A stretch of 64,000 bases of DNA, taken from Microbacterium foliorum. Its GTDB lineage: Bacteria; Actinomycetota; Actinomycetes; Actinomycetales; Microbacteriaceae. The notes below the pieces were generated by a model. That model saw only the letters and a program-made list of their open reading frames with translations, searched no databases and had not been told where the DNA came from. Position numbers and translations under genes: made by a program. Below, piece by piece: positions 42,873 to 51,455 of this stretch. Location: positions 1,612,001 through 1,676,000 of the forward strand of contig NZ_CP041040.1 of the NCBI RefSeq assembly GCF_006385575.1, read 5' to 3'. Numbering within the stretch: position 1 is the first letter of the stretch; each line of letters begins with the position of its first letter.

Positions 42873-43930
42873 AGCTCGTTCATCCGGGGGATCAGCACCT
42901 GTCGGTAGAGGATCAGGATGCTGGCGGCCACGGGGATCGCGATCAGCGCACCGAGCAGGCCCAGAAGACTGCCTCCTGCCAGCGCGGCGACGACGACGAC
43001 CGCGCCTGGCACCGACACGGCACGACTCATGATCCTCGGGGAGATGATGTAAGCCTCGATCTGCATGTAGATGAGGTAGTAGATGGCTGCGGCGATCGCT
43101 GTCGCCGGCGAGCCGAGTCCGGGGATCAGGCACACGAGGACGATGATCGTCGACCCCGTGAGAGTGCCGACGAGTGGAATCAGCGAGAAGAAGAAGGCGA
43201 CGACGGCGAGGACGGCGGGGAACGGTGCGTCGATGATCGTGAGGAAGATCATGCTCAGGACGCCGTTGATGACGCCCTGGGTGACCTGCCCCATGACGTA
43301 GTAGCCGACCGAGTCGGTGATCTGCTCGGCGAGGTCGATGAAGCGCTCGCGCTTCGACGCAGGGGCCAGCTGGTAGACCGCACGCTTGAGGGACGGCGTG
43401 GATGCGGTGAGGTAGATCGTGAGGATCAGGATGATGAACGCGCCGAACAGCCCGCTCACGACCGCACCGCCCGCCGCGAGTACGCTCTGACCGATCGACC
43501 CGCCGATCTGGGCGAGGTTCGTCTCGAGCCAGTTGGTGACGTAGGCGAAGACGTCATCGACCCTGAGGTTGGGGAATGTGTCGACCATCCACTGGCGCAG
43601 GTCGGCGAGGAAAGTGCCTCGCTGGACGATGGCAGTGATCTCGGCGATGAGTTGCGAGATCTGGTCGACGAGCACCGGGATGACGATCAGGATGATGCCC
43701 GCGAACACGCCGAGAACCGCGAGGATCGTGATGAGTACGGCGAGCCAGCGGGGGAGTCGCCTGCGTTCGAGGAACGAGACGAGCGGGTCGAGGCCCAGGC
43801 TGAGGAAGAGCGCCGTTCCTACGTAGAGCAGAACCGTCGAGAGGCTCTCCACGCTGCCGATCAGCAGGATGCCCAACCCCACGCCGAGCGTCGCGACGAG
43901 AGCGGTACGGAACGGGTTGTGGATCTTCAT
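42869..43930 (-). CDS. AI-2E family (PerM-like) membrane transporter
   Basis: 353-residue membrane protein with about eight helices and a large soluble loop at about 85-150, the layout of the AI-2E/UPF0118 family. FFFSLIPLVGTLTGSTI and YYLIYMQIEAYIISPRIM are family signatures. Members export autoinducer-2, sodium/protons or unknown solutes. GAGGAG lies before the ATG. It is divergent from the membrane-lipoprotein gene with a 180-base gap. Confidence 0.92.
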   Translation of the reverse strand: MKIHNPFRTALVATLGVGLGILLIGSVESLSTVLLYVGTALFLSLGLDPLVSFLERRRLPRWLAVLITILAVLGVFAGIILIVIPVLVDQISQLIAEITAIVQRGTFLADLRQWMVDTFPNLRVDDVFAYVTNWLETNLAQIGGSIGQSVLAAGGAVVSGLFGAFIILILTIYLTASTPSLKRAVYQLAPASKRERFIDLAEQITDSVGYYVMGQVTQGVINGVLSMIFLTIIDAPFPAVLAVVAFFFSLIPLVGTLTGSTIIVLVCLIPGLGSPATAIAAAIYYLIYMQIEAYIISPRIMSRAVSVPGAVVVVAALAGGSLLGLLGALIAIPVAASILILYRQVLIPRMNEL

Positions 43931-44048
43931 CGCTGCTCCTCGGAATGCCGGACTCTGCAAGCGTATCCACCGCACCGCGACTGTCCGCGACGACGTGCCG
44001 CACGCGACTGTGGCGTGGCCCTCGTGGGCAACACACAGCTGATTTCGC

Positions 44049-44054
44049 TAGTCT
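44049..44054 (+). promoter_or_regulatory. -10 candidate of 44111 gene
   Basis: TAGTCT in the 180-base divergent gap, flanked by ATTTC and GAAAT inverted 5-mers, giving a predicted start near 44061 and a leader of about 50 bases. The rest of the gap shows nothing further that I can assign. Confidence 0.4.
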
Positions 44055-44110
44055 GAAATGTCGAGTGTTGCGACTCGGGCGTGGGTCCGGGCCGTGTGAG
44101 GAGACTATTC

Positions 44111-46120
44111 GTGCGTTTCGTATGGGCCGTCGTGGCCTTTGTGCTGGCTGCGGGACTGATCGCTGCGGGCATCGCGCAGCGAACCATCTTCATGGGTCCG
44201 TCGACCCAGGAGGTCTCGGTCGCCGTAGAAGAACCTGCCCCTTACGTGCTGTTGGACGGCGACGTCCTGCGCGAGCACCCTGGGTCTCAGACCCTGCTCG
44301 TGCGGGGTGAAGGTGACATCTTCGCGGCATACGGTCGGACGGCCGATATGCAAGCGTGGCTGGCCGACGCCTCGTACAACCACGTGACCGCCGGAAGCGA
44401 CGGCGAGCTCGAGACGGAGCTGATTCCTGCCGGAGCCATCACCGACGGCGACGGCGCCACGGCGACCCCGGCACCTGCGGAGAGCCCTGCCCCGGCGGAG
44501 ACTCCGGTTCCGTCCGAGACTCCGGCCGAGGACGGTGCGGCCGCAGAGGCAGGCCGCAATCCGGCCGGTTCCGATCTCTGGCTGGATTCGTTCACCGAGA
44601 CCGACGCCCTCATCGTCGACAAGATGCAGCTCCCCGAAGGGGTCAGCCTGATCATCGCGTACGACGGCACCGCGGACGCTCCCGACGACATCACGATCTC
44701 ATGGCCTCTCGACACGTCGACCCCGCTCGCGGGCCCGCTCATGGCGGCAGGCGCAGCGATGCTCCTCGTCGGGCTGGTTCTCTACGTCCTCGCCATCCGG
44801 CACCAGCGCCGCGGGCGCGGGCCCCGGCGAAAGGGTCCCGGCCCCCTCCCGGCGACCGAGCCGATCGATGTGGCTCAGCTGCCGCCATCCGAGCGCGCAG
44901 CGATCGAGAGCTCGGCCGCCGACGCACCTGATGACTCGGACTCGTCCGGTGCGCCCGCGAACGCTGCCGAAGCGGGCCAGGAAGCCTCGGATGACGCGGC
45001 CGGTGCGGACGCACCGGAACGCGATCGGAAGACGGAGAGGCGTGCGACGTCCACGGACCGCCGACGCCTGCTCGCATTGCCTGCGCTGGCTGTGACCGCG
45101 CTGCTCGCCACCGGTTGCTCGCCCGATTCCTGGCCGCAGTTCGGCGAGGGGACGCCGTCGCCGTCGCCCAGCGCGACAGTGATCGCCCCGGACAACCAGA
45201 AGCCCCCCGCGGTCACCGAGTCGCAGGCGAGGCGAATTCTGCAGGAGGTGTCGACGACGCTTGCAGACGCAGACGCGGCGATGGACATCGCTCTGGCCGG
45301 GACTCGTCTCGATGGTCCCGCGCTGACCGCTCGCACGACCGAGTACGCGCTTCGGACCGCTGTCCCGGAGACCCCGCTGCCTGCCGCGATCCCGACAGAT
45401 GATGTCGAGGTCGTGCTCCCCGAAGCCACCGACCGCTGGCCGCGGACGGTGCTGCTGCTCTCGAAGAGTGCCGGCGACGACACCGTTCCGCCGGTGATCC
45501 TCACCATGACTCAGCAGGATCCGTGGTCGAACTACAAGGTGACGACCATGGCCGAGATGTCGGCCGATGCCGTCTTCCCCGAGGTGGCCGCGCCGTGGCT
45601 GGGCACCTCGCTCGTGCCGGACGATTCCGCGTTCCTCAGCCTCCCGCCGAGTGAACTCGCTGAGACGTTCGCAGACATCGTCGACACGGGAGAGACCAGC
45701 GCTTCGTACGGCCTCTTCGACGAGATCTCACAGAATCTCGCCCAGTCGATTCGCGACAGTCGCCAGGCTGTCGTGCAGAACCTCGCGGACAACGGTGCCG
45801 CCGAGACCTCCCAGACCGCGTTCGACATCATTCCCGCGGATTCCGCCCCGGTATCGATGGCCACGCTCGACAGCGGGGCGATCGTGGCTGTCTCGCTCGT
45901 CGACACGGAGTCGGTGACGCCGACGTCGGCGGACGCCGTGATCCGCTTCGGCGACAACGCGCAGGCCAAAGCCCTGACGGGTGTGACCGAATCTGCCAAG
46001 GGCGTGACGACCAAGTACGAATTCCAGTTGTTCTTCTCCGTTCCCGCACAGGGCTCGACGGAGCAGATACGACTCCTGGCTGTCCGACAGGACCTTCTCT
46101 CCGTCGAGGTGATCAAGTGA
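44111..46120 (+). CDS. Membrane protein with internal lipoprotein-type signal (two-part polyprotein?)
   Basis: 669-residue protein that I do not recognise. In order it shows an N-terminal membrane segment (about 4-24), an extracellular part with a Pro/Ala/Glu stretch, a second membrane segment (206-230) followed by RHQRRGRGPRRK, and an acidic/Ala-rich cytoplasmic linker. Next comes DRRRLLALPALAVTALLATGC, whose Cys336 sits as in a lipobox, and then about 330 residues outside. No ATG or GTG precedes the internal signal closely enough to start a separate gene. GTG is preferred from GAGGAG upstream. Its stop overlaps the thioredoxin GTG. Confidence 0.8.
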   Translation: MRFVWAVVAFVLAAGLIAAGIAQRTIFMGPSTQEVSVAVEEPAPYVLLDGDVLREHPGSQTLLVRGEGDIFAAYGRTADMQAWLADASYNHVTAGSDGELETELIPAGAITDGDGATATPAPAESPAPAETPVPSETPAEDGAAAEAGRNPAGSDLWLDSFTETDALIVDKMQLPEGVSLIIAYDGTADAPDDITISWPLDTSTPLAGPLMAAGAAMLLVGLVLYVLAIRHQRRGRGPRRKGPGPLPATEPIDVAQLPPSERAAIESSAADAPDDSDSSGAPANAAEAGQEASDDAAGADAPERDRKTERRATSTDRRRLLALPALAVTALLATGCSPDSWPQFGEGTPSPSPSATVIAPDNQKPPAVTESQARRILQEVSTTLADADAAMDIALAGTRLDGPALTARTTEYALRTAVPETPLPAAIPTDDVEVVLPEATDRWPRTVLLLSKSAGDDTVPPVILTMTQQDPWSNYKVTTMAEMSADAVFPEVAAPWLGTSLVPDDSAFLSLPPSELAETFADIVDTGETSASYGLFDEISQNLAQSIRDSRQAVVQNLADNGAAETSQTAFDIIPADSAPVSMATLDSGAIVAVSLVDTESVTPTSADAVIRFGDNAQAKALTGVTESAKGVTTKYEFQLFFSVPAQGSTEQIRLLAVRQDLLSVEVIK

Positions 46121-47052
46121 CCGATATCTCTCCCGCCGCGCTCCGAGGAGCCGTCGACCTCTCTTCTCTGCGAAACCGCCCGACAGCACCGGCTGCGGCA
46201 GCACAGGGCCCCGCTGGCGCAGCCGGGGCCGTTGACATCGTGGTCGATGCGACGGACGAGTCGTTCGGCCAGATCCTCGAGCTCTCGCGCACAGTGCCGG
46301 TGGTCGTCGATCTCTGGGCGGAGTGGTGCGGCCCGTGCAAGCAGCTGAGCCCGATCATCGAGAAGGTGGCGCGCGAACTCGGCGGAAAGGTGCTCCTCGC
46401 CAAGGTCGATGTCGACGCGAACCCGCAGCTTGCTCAGGGCTTCCGCGCGCAGTCGATCCCGATGGTCGTCGCGCTCATCGCCGGTCAGCCGGTCCCGATG
46501 TTCACGGGGGCGGTTCCTGAGCAGCAGGTCAGGGACGTCTTCGCGCAGCTGCTCCAGCTCGCGGCCCAGAACGGTGTGACGGGCACGTTGAACATCGGCG
46601 AGGCGCCCGAGGGCCAGGAAGCCCCGGAGGAACCGCCGATGCCGCCGCTGCACGCCGAGGCCTTCGCTGCCATCGAGACGGGGGACTACGCCGCCGCGAT
46701 CGTGGCGTACGAGAAGGCTCTCGCAGAGAATCCTCGCGACGAGGACGCTATCGCCGGTCTCGGGCAGGTTCGACTTCTCGACCGCGTCCAGAAGCTCGAC
46801 CTGCAGGACGCACGGGCTGCCGCTGCGGCTGCGCCCCGGGATGTCCAGGCGCAGTTCGATGTCGCCGATCTCGACCTCGCCGGCGGCCACGTCGATGACG
46901 CGTTCGGAAGGCTGCTCGACCTGTTCGCGCAGCTGCCGTCGGACGAGCGGACGCCGGTTCGTGAGCGTATGATCGAGCTGTTCGGCCTGATCGGTGCCGC
47001 GGATCCTCGCGTCATCGCCGCCCGCAACAGGCTCTCCTCGCTGCTCTTCTGA
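46117..47052 (+). CDS. YbbN-type thioredoxin-TPR co-chaperone
   Basis: 311 residues: a thioredoxin domain at about 40-150 and a TPR-like helical region after 175. The redox site WAEWCGPCKQ holds Cys71 and Cys74, so unlike E. coli YbbN (SxxC) it keeps the full CxxC pair. The TPR part (AFAAIETGDYAAAIVAYEKAL) matches the YbbN/CnoX family, which protects substrates and passes them to chaperones. No signal peptide is present. GTG start coupled to the upstream membrane protein. Confidence 0.93.
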   Translation: MTDISPAALRGAVDLSSLRNRPTAPAAAAQGPAGAAGAVDIVVDATDESFGQILELSRTVPVVVDLWAEWCGPCKQLSPIIEKVARELGGKVLLAKVDVDANPQLAQGFRAQSIPMVVALIAGQPVPMFTGAVPEQQVRDVFAQLLQLAAQNGVTGTLNIGEAPEGQEAPEEPPMPPLHAEAFAAIETGDYAAAIVAYEKALAENPRDEDAIAGLGQVRLLDRVQKLDLQDARAAAAAAPRDVQAQFDVADLDLAGGHVDDAFGRLLDLFAQLPSDERTPVRERMIELFGLIGAADPRVIAARNRLSSLLF

Positions 47053-47062
47053 CCCGGTGCCA

Positions 47063-47093
47063 CGGCTGACCAGCCCTGAGGGGCGGTCAGCCG
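47063..47093. terminator. Bidirectional hairpin between thioredoxin gene and glgB
   Basis: CGGCTGACC and GGTCAGCCG form a 9-base stem with an inner GCCC/GGGC. A second small hairpin, GATCAGCC-GT-GGCTGATC at 47113-47130, spans the glgB stop. Both convergent genes could end here. Confidence 0.6.
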
Positions 47094-47114
47094 TAGCCGG
47101 TCAGTCGCGACTGA

Positions 47115-49319
47115 TCAGCCGTGGCTGATCGTGGGCACGTGAGGCTCACCCTCGTGACGCAACCAGATGGTGGACAGCGCGGGGATCGTGACGGAAGCCA
47201 CCGCGGGCCCGCCCTCCTCTGAGTGAGCGACGACCATGCCGAGGTTGCCCGATCCGCGACCGCCGTACTCCGCGGCATCCGTGTTGAGGATCTCCTGCCA
47301 TACGCCTGCGACAGGCAGAGCCAGGCGGTGGCCGCTGCGCTCGACGCCGGCGAAGTTGCTGATGACGACGATACGGCCGCCATGTGCATCACGGCGCTCG
47401 AACGCGATCACATTCGGGTCCCAGCTGGGAGCACCGAGACGCGCGAACGACGAGCCGTCGTTGTCTCGCTCCCAGAGCGGCGCCTGGGCGCGATAAGTAC
47501 GATTGAGCTGCCCGACGAAACTCTGCAGCTGCGCATGCGACGGCTGCTCCAGCAGCCACCAGTCGAGCTCTCGGGATTCGGACCACTCCGCCAACTGCCC
47601 GAACTCCTGGCCCATGAAGAGCAGCTTCTTGCCAGGGTGACCCCACATGTAGGCGAGGTACGCGCGAACGTTCGCGAGCTTGTGCCAGTGGTCGCCGGGC
47701 ATCTTCGCGAGCAGGCTGCCCTTGCCGTGCACGACCTCGTCGTGGCTGATCGGGAGCAGATAGTTCTCTCCGAACGCGTACACGAAGGAGAACGTCATCT
47801 CACCTTCGTGGTGCGAGCGGTACATCGGGTCGCGTTCGATGTACTGGAGGGAGTCGTTCATCCAGCCCATGTTCCACTTGAACCCGAACCCGAGTCCGGC
47901 GTGGTCGGTCGGTGCAGTGACGCCGGGGAAGCTCGTCGACTCCTCCGCGATCATCAGCACGCCGGGGTGCAGGCGATAGGCGGTCGCGTTGACCTCCTGC
48001 AGGAACCGGATGGCCTCGAGGTTCTCTCTGCCCCCGTGGATGTTCGGCTCCCACTCGCCTTCGTTGCGCGAATAGTCGAGGTACAGCATCGAGGCCACCG
48101 CGTCGACCCGAAGCCCGTCGACATGGAACTCGCTCAGCCAGAAGAGGGCGTTGGCGACCAGGAAGCCGCGCACCTCGGGGCGGCCGTAGTCGAAGATGAG
48201 GGTTCCCCAGTCCTGGTGCTCACCGCGCCGAGGGTCGGGGTGTTCGTACAACGGCTGTCCGTCGAACTTCGCGAGGGCGAAGGCGTCCTTGGGGAAGTGC
48301 CCGGGCACCCAGTCCATGATCACGCCGATCCCCGCTTGATGAAGGCGATCGATCAGGTAGCGCAGATCATCGGGGCTGCCGAACCGACTCGTCGCCGCGT
48401 AGTATCCGCTGACCTGATAGCCCCAGGAGCCACCGAAGGGGTGCTCTGCGAGCGGCATGAACTCGACGTGCGTGAAACCGGCTTCGGTGACATGGGCGAT
48501 GAGCGGCTCTGCCGCCTCGCGGTAGCTCAGGCCTCCGCGCCAGGAGCCGAGGTGCACCTCGTAGACGGAAAGCGGCTGGGCGACCGCGTGGGTCGCTGCA
48601 CGGCGGGTCATCCACGCACCGTCCGACCAGGCGTAGGTCGACTGCGTGATGACCGATGCTGTCTCGGGCGGGACCTGCGCGGCCTGAGCCATCGGGTCGG
48701 CCTTGAAGATCCACGAGCCTTCACGAGTGCGGATCTCGTACTTGTAGGTCGTCCCGATCGCGAGGTCAGGGATGAACAGCTCCCAGATGCCGCTCACGCC
48801 CATCGAGCGCATCGCGTGAGACTCGCCGTTCCACCCGTTGTGGTCGCCGACGACACGAACGGCGGTGGCGTTGGGAGCCCAGACCGCGAACGCGACGCCG
48901 CTCTCGCCGTCAGCGACGCGAGCGTGCGCGCCCAGCACCTGCCACAGGCGTTCATGGCGCCCCTCTGCGATTAGGTGCAAATCGACGTCGCCGAGGGTGG
49001 GCAGGTGGCGGTAGGGGTCGCCGCTGATCGTCTCGTCGTCGTCGCCGTAGGCGGTGGCGATCCGATACGGCACCGGCGGTCCGTCGTGCTGTGCCTCCCA
49101 GATGCCGTGCGCGACGTGCTCGAGGGCGAGTCGGCTCCCGTCTTCGAAGACGGCCTCGACCGATGAGGCGAGCGGACGGCGGGCACGGATCACCGTGACG
49201 GTGCGGTCGCTCGCGTCCGTGAACGGATGCGAGCCGAGCACGGCGTGCGGGTCGTGGTGCTCACCGGACGCCACTGCGGCCCAGCCCGGCGACGTTGCCG
49301 CATCTTCGACGTAGCTCAT
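47115..49319 (-). CDS. glgB: 1,4-alpha-glucan branching enzyme
   Basis: Introduces alpha-1,6 branches into glycogen-like glucan. 734 residues: N-terminal extension and CBM48 (about 1-230), GH13 catalytic barrel (about 235-610) and a C-terminal beta domain. VDGLRVDAVASMLYLDYSR contains the nucleophile Asp, MIAEEST the acid/base Glu, and PISHDEVVHGKGS the third acid. GGSWGYQVSGYYA is typical of bacterial GlgB. The ATG overlaps the glgE stop in an ATGA, the usual glgE-glgB pairing. Confidence 0.98.
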   Translation of the reverse strand: MSYVEDAATSPGWAAVASGEHHDPHAVLGSHPFTDASDRTVTVIRARRPLASSVEAVFEDGSRLALEHVAHGIWEAQHDGPPVPYRIATAYGDDDETISGDPYRHLPTLGDVDLHLIAEGRHERLWQVLGAHARVADGESGVAFAVWAPNATAVRVVGDHNGWNGESHAMRSMGVSGIWELFIPDLAIGTTYKYEIRTREGSWIFKADPMAQAAQVPPETASVITQSTYAWSDGAWMTRRAATHAVAQPLSVYEVHLGSWRGGLSYREAAEPLIAHVTEAGFTHVEFMPLAEHPFGGSWGYQVSGYYAATSRFGSPDDLRYLIDRLHQAGIGVIMDWVPGHFPKDAFALAKFDGQPLYEHPDPRRGEHQDWGTLIFDYGRPEVRGFLVANALFWLSEFHVDGLRVDAVASMLYLDYSRNEGEWEPNIHGGRENLEAIRFLQEVNATAYRLHPGVLMIAEESTSFPGVTAPTDHAGLGFGFKWNMGWMNDSLQYIERDPMYRSHHEGEMTFSFVYAFGENYLLPISHDEVVHGKGSLLAKMPGDHWHKLANVRAYLAYMWGHPGKKLLFMGQEFGQLAEWSESRELDWWLLEQPSHAQLQSFVGQLNRTYRAQAPLWERDNDGSSFARLGAPSWDPNVIAFERRDAHGGRIVVISNFAGVERSGHRLALPVAGVWQEILNTDAAEYGGRGSGNLGMVVAHSEEGGPAVASVTIPALSTIWLRHEGEPHVPTISHG

Positions 49320-51391
49320 GATCGTCTCCTCACCTTCAGTATGTGCACCGGCTCGGCGAAGGCGTCGAGGCGCACGTAGTTGTGGTCGGCCCAGGTCCAG
49401 ACGGCGCCGGTCAGCAGATCCTCCACCTCGAACTGCTCGCCCTGAGGCACGCCCCAGATCGTCGTGTCGAGATGGACGGTGGTCTCGCGGACGGAGTGCG
49501 GATCGACGTTGGCGATCACGAGGATCGTGTCGGACTCGCCGGTGCCGGTGAAGGCTGCATCGAGATGCTTGCTGTAGACGAGCACGGAGTCGTCATCGCT
49601 CCAGTGCACGGAGAGGTTGCGGAGTTGACGGAGAGCCGGGTGCGCGGTGCGGATCTCGTTCAGCCGGCGCAGCAGAGGGGCCAGCGAGTCGCCTGCAGCC
49701 TCTGCACCCTCCCAGTCACGGAATTTGAACTCGTACTTCTCGTTGTCGATGTTCTCCTCGGAACCGGGGCGCGCGACATTCTCGAAGAGTTCGTAGCCCG
49801 CGTACACGCCGTACACGGGAGCAGCGGTGGCCGCGATGCATGCGCGGATCCGGTATGCCGCGCGTCCGCCGAACTGCAGATACTCGGTGAGGATGTCATG
49901 CGTGTTCACGAAGAGGTTAGGGCGCATGTAGTCGCTGGTCTCGTGTGAGACGCTCGTCAGGAACTCCTCGAGTTCCGCCTTGGTGTTGCGCCAGGTGAAG
50001 TAGCTGTAGCTCTGCTGGAAACCGACGGCCGCCAGCGCGCGCATCACGGCAGGGCGCGTGAAGGCCTCCGCGAGGAAGATCACGTCGGGATCCTGAGCAT
50101 TCACGGTGGCGATGAGCCATTCCCAGAACTGCAGCGGCTTCGTGTGCGGGTTGTCGACCCGGAAGATCTTCACGCCCTCGCGCACCCAGTGCTGCACGAT
50201 GCGCAGCATCTCCTGGTAGATGCCGGCGGGGTCGTTGTCGAAGTTCAGGGGGTAGATGTCCTGGTACTTCTTCGGGGGGTTCTCCGCGTAGGCGATGGTG
50301 CCGTCGGGAAGGGTCGTGAACCACTCCGGGTGCTCATCGACCCAGGGGTGATCCGGAGACGCCTGCAGAGCGAGATCAAGAGCGACCTCCAGCCCCTGGC
50401 TCTTCGCGGCTCGCACGAAGGCGCGGAAGTCGGCTGGTTTGCCGAGCTCGGGGTGAATCGCGTCGTGACCGCCGTCGGCGGAGCCGATGGCATACGGCGA
50501 ACCCGGGTCGCCTGGTTCGGTCGTCAGCGTGTTGTTCCGGCCCTTGCGGTTCGTCGTTCCGATCGGATGGATGGGCACCAGATAGATCACGTCGAATCCC
50601 ATGGTGGCGACAGCAGGAAGGCGCTTGGCGGCCGTCCTGAACGTGCCGCTCTTGATCGTGCCGTCCTTGAGGCGCTTCGCGCCCTCGGATCGCGGGAAGA
50701 ACTCGTACCAGGCCCCGACGCCTGCCGCAGTCCGCTCGACGAGCAGCGTGCGCGCCGCCGAGGTCGATCGCAGTGTCATGAGCGGCCGGTCACGGAAGAA
50801 GCCGGTGAGCTCTGCATCGGTCGCGGCAGCGGTGGTGAGCGCCGCATCGCCGCCGGCGAGCGCCGCGGCGATGTCGGTGAGACGTCTGCGCTGAGCTGCA
50901 GGGCGGTCCTTCTCGGCCGCTGCGCGCGTGAGCAGCTCGGCTCCGAGCGCCGCCATCACCGGCACGTCCACGCCGGCAGCGACCTTCACCTCGGCGGCGT
51001 GAGCCCAGGTCGCGAAGTCGTCGGAGAACGCCTCGAAGCGAAAGGTCCAGAGACCCTGCAGGTCGATCGCGACCTCGGCACCCCAGCGATCGCTTCCATC
51101 CAGGAACGGGGTCAGGCGGTGCAGGGTCTCGTCGCCCTCAGGTGAGGTCAACCGGAGCTGCACGCCGATCAGGTCGTGCCCCTCGCGGAAGGCGACCACG
51201 CTGAACGGAACCACCTCGCCGGCGAAGGCCTTGGGTGCGAAACCGCCCGGCACGGCCGGGGTACCACCGACCAGCGGAATGCGGGTCGCGACGAGCCCGT
51301 CGCCGTCCGAGACGGCACCCAACGGGCGCGACGGGATCTGTGCGGGGCTTCGGAGAGCCTTCGGACTGGTGCTGCTCATACGTGCGGCCAC
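49316..51391 (-). CDS. glgE: Maltose-1-phosphate maltosyltransferase GlgE
   Basis: GH13_3 enzyme that extends alpha-glucan with maltosyl units from maltose 1-phosphate. About 691 residues. VKIFRVDNPHTKPLQFWEWLI carries the nucleophile Asp, DVIFLAEAFTRP the Glu, and NLFVNTHDILTEY the transition-state Asp; DVIYLVPIHPIG and GSPYAIGSADGGHDAIHPELG are GlgE-specific. The GTG giving MAARMSSTSP is preferred because TACATT lies exactly six bases before it; the ATG four codons later is the alternative. The enzymes that make maltose 1-phosphate are not in the window. Confidence 0.96.
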   Translation of the reverse strand: MAARMSSTSPKALRSPAQIPSRPLGAVSDGDGLVATRIPLVGGTPAVPGGFAPKAFAGEVVPFSVVAFREGHDLIGVQLRLTSPEGDETLHRLTPFLDGSDRWGAEVAIDLQGLWTFRFEAFSDDFATWAHAAEVKVAAGVDVPVMAALGAELLTRAAAEKDRPAAQRRRLTDIAAALAGGDAALTTAAATDAELTGFFRDRPLMTLRSTSAARTLLVERTAAGVGAWYEFFPRSEGAKRLKDGTIKSGTFRTAAKRLPAVATMGFDVIYLVPIHPIGTTNRKGRNNTLTTEPGDPGSPYAIGSADGGHDAIHPELGKPADFRAFVRAAKSQGLEVALDLALQASPDHPWVDEHPEWFTTLPDGTIAYAENPPKKYQDIYPLNFDNDPAGIYQEMLRIVQHWVREGVKIFRVDNPHTKPLQFWEWLIATVNAQDPDVIFLAEAFTRPAVMRALAAVGFQQSYSYFTWRNTKAELEEFLTSVSHETSDYMRPNLFVNTHDILTEYLQFGGRAAYRIRACIAATAAPVYGVYAGYELFENVARPGSEENIDNEKYEFKFRDWEGAEAAGDSLAPLLRRLNEIRTAHPALRQLRNLSVHWSDDDSVLVYSKHLDAAFTGTGESDTILVIANVDPHSVRETTVHLDTTIWGVPQGEQFEVEDLLTGAVWTWADHNYVRLDAFAEPVHILKVRRRS

Positions 51392-51397
51392 CCCCCG

Positions 51398-51403
51398 AAT
51401 GTA
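51398..51403 (-). promoter_or_regulatory. -10 box for leaderless glgE
   Basis: On the minus strand TACATT is followed by six bases (CGGGGG) and GTG, predicting a leaderless glgE-glgB message. Confidence 0.45.
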
Positions 51404-51455
51404 CCGCTCCCGAAGGCGAGCGGGTAGCTCGCAGAACGCACCGGCGCGCCGCCCG

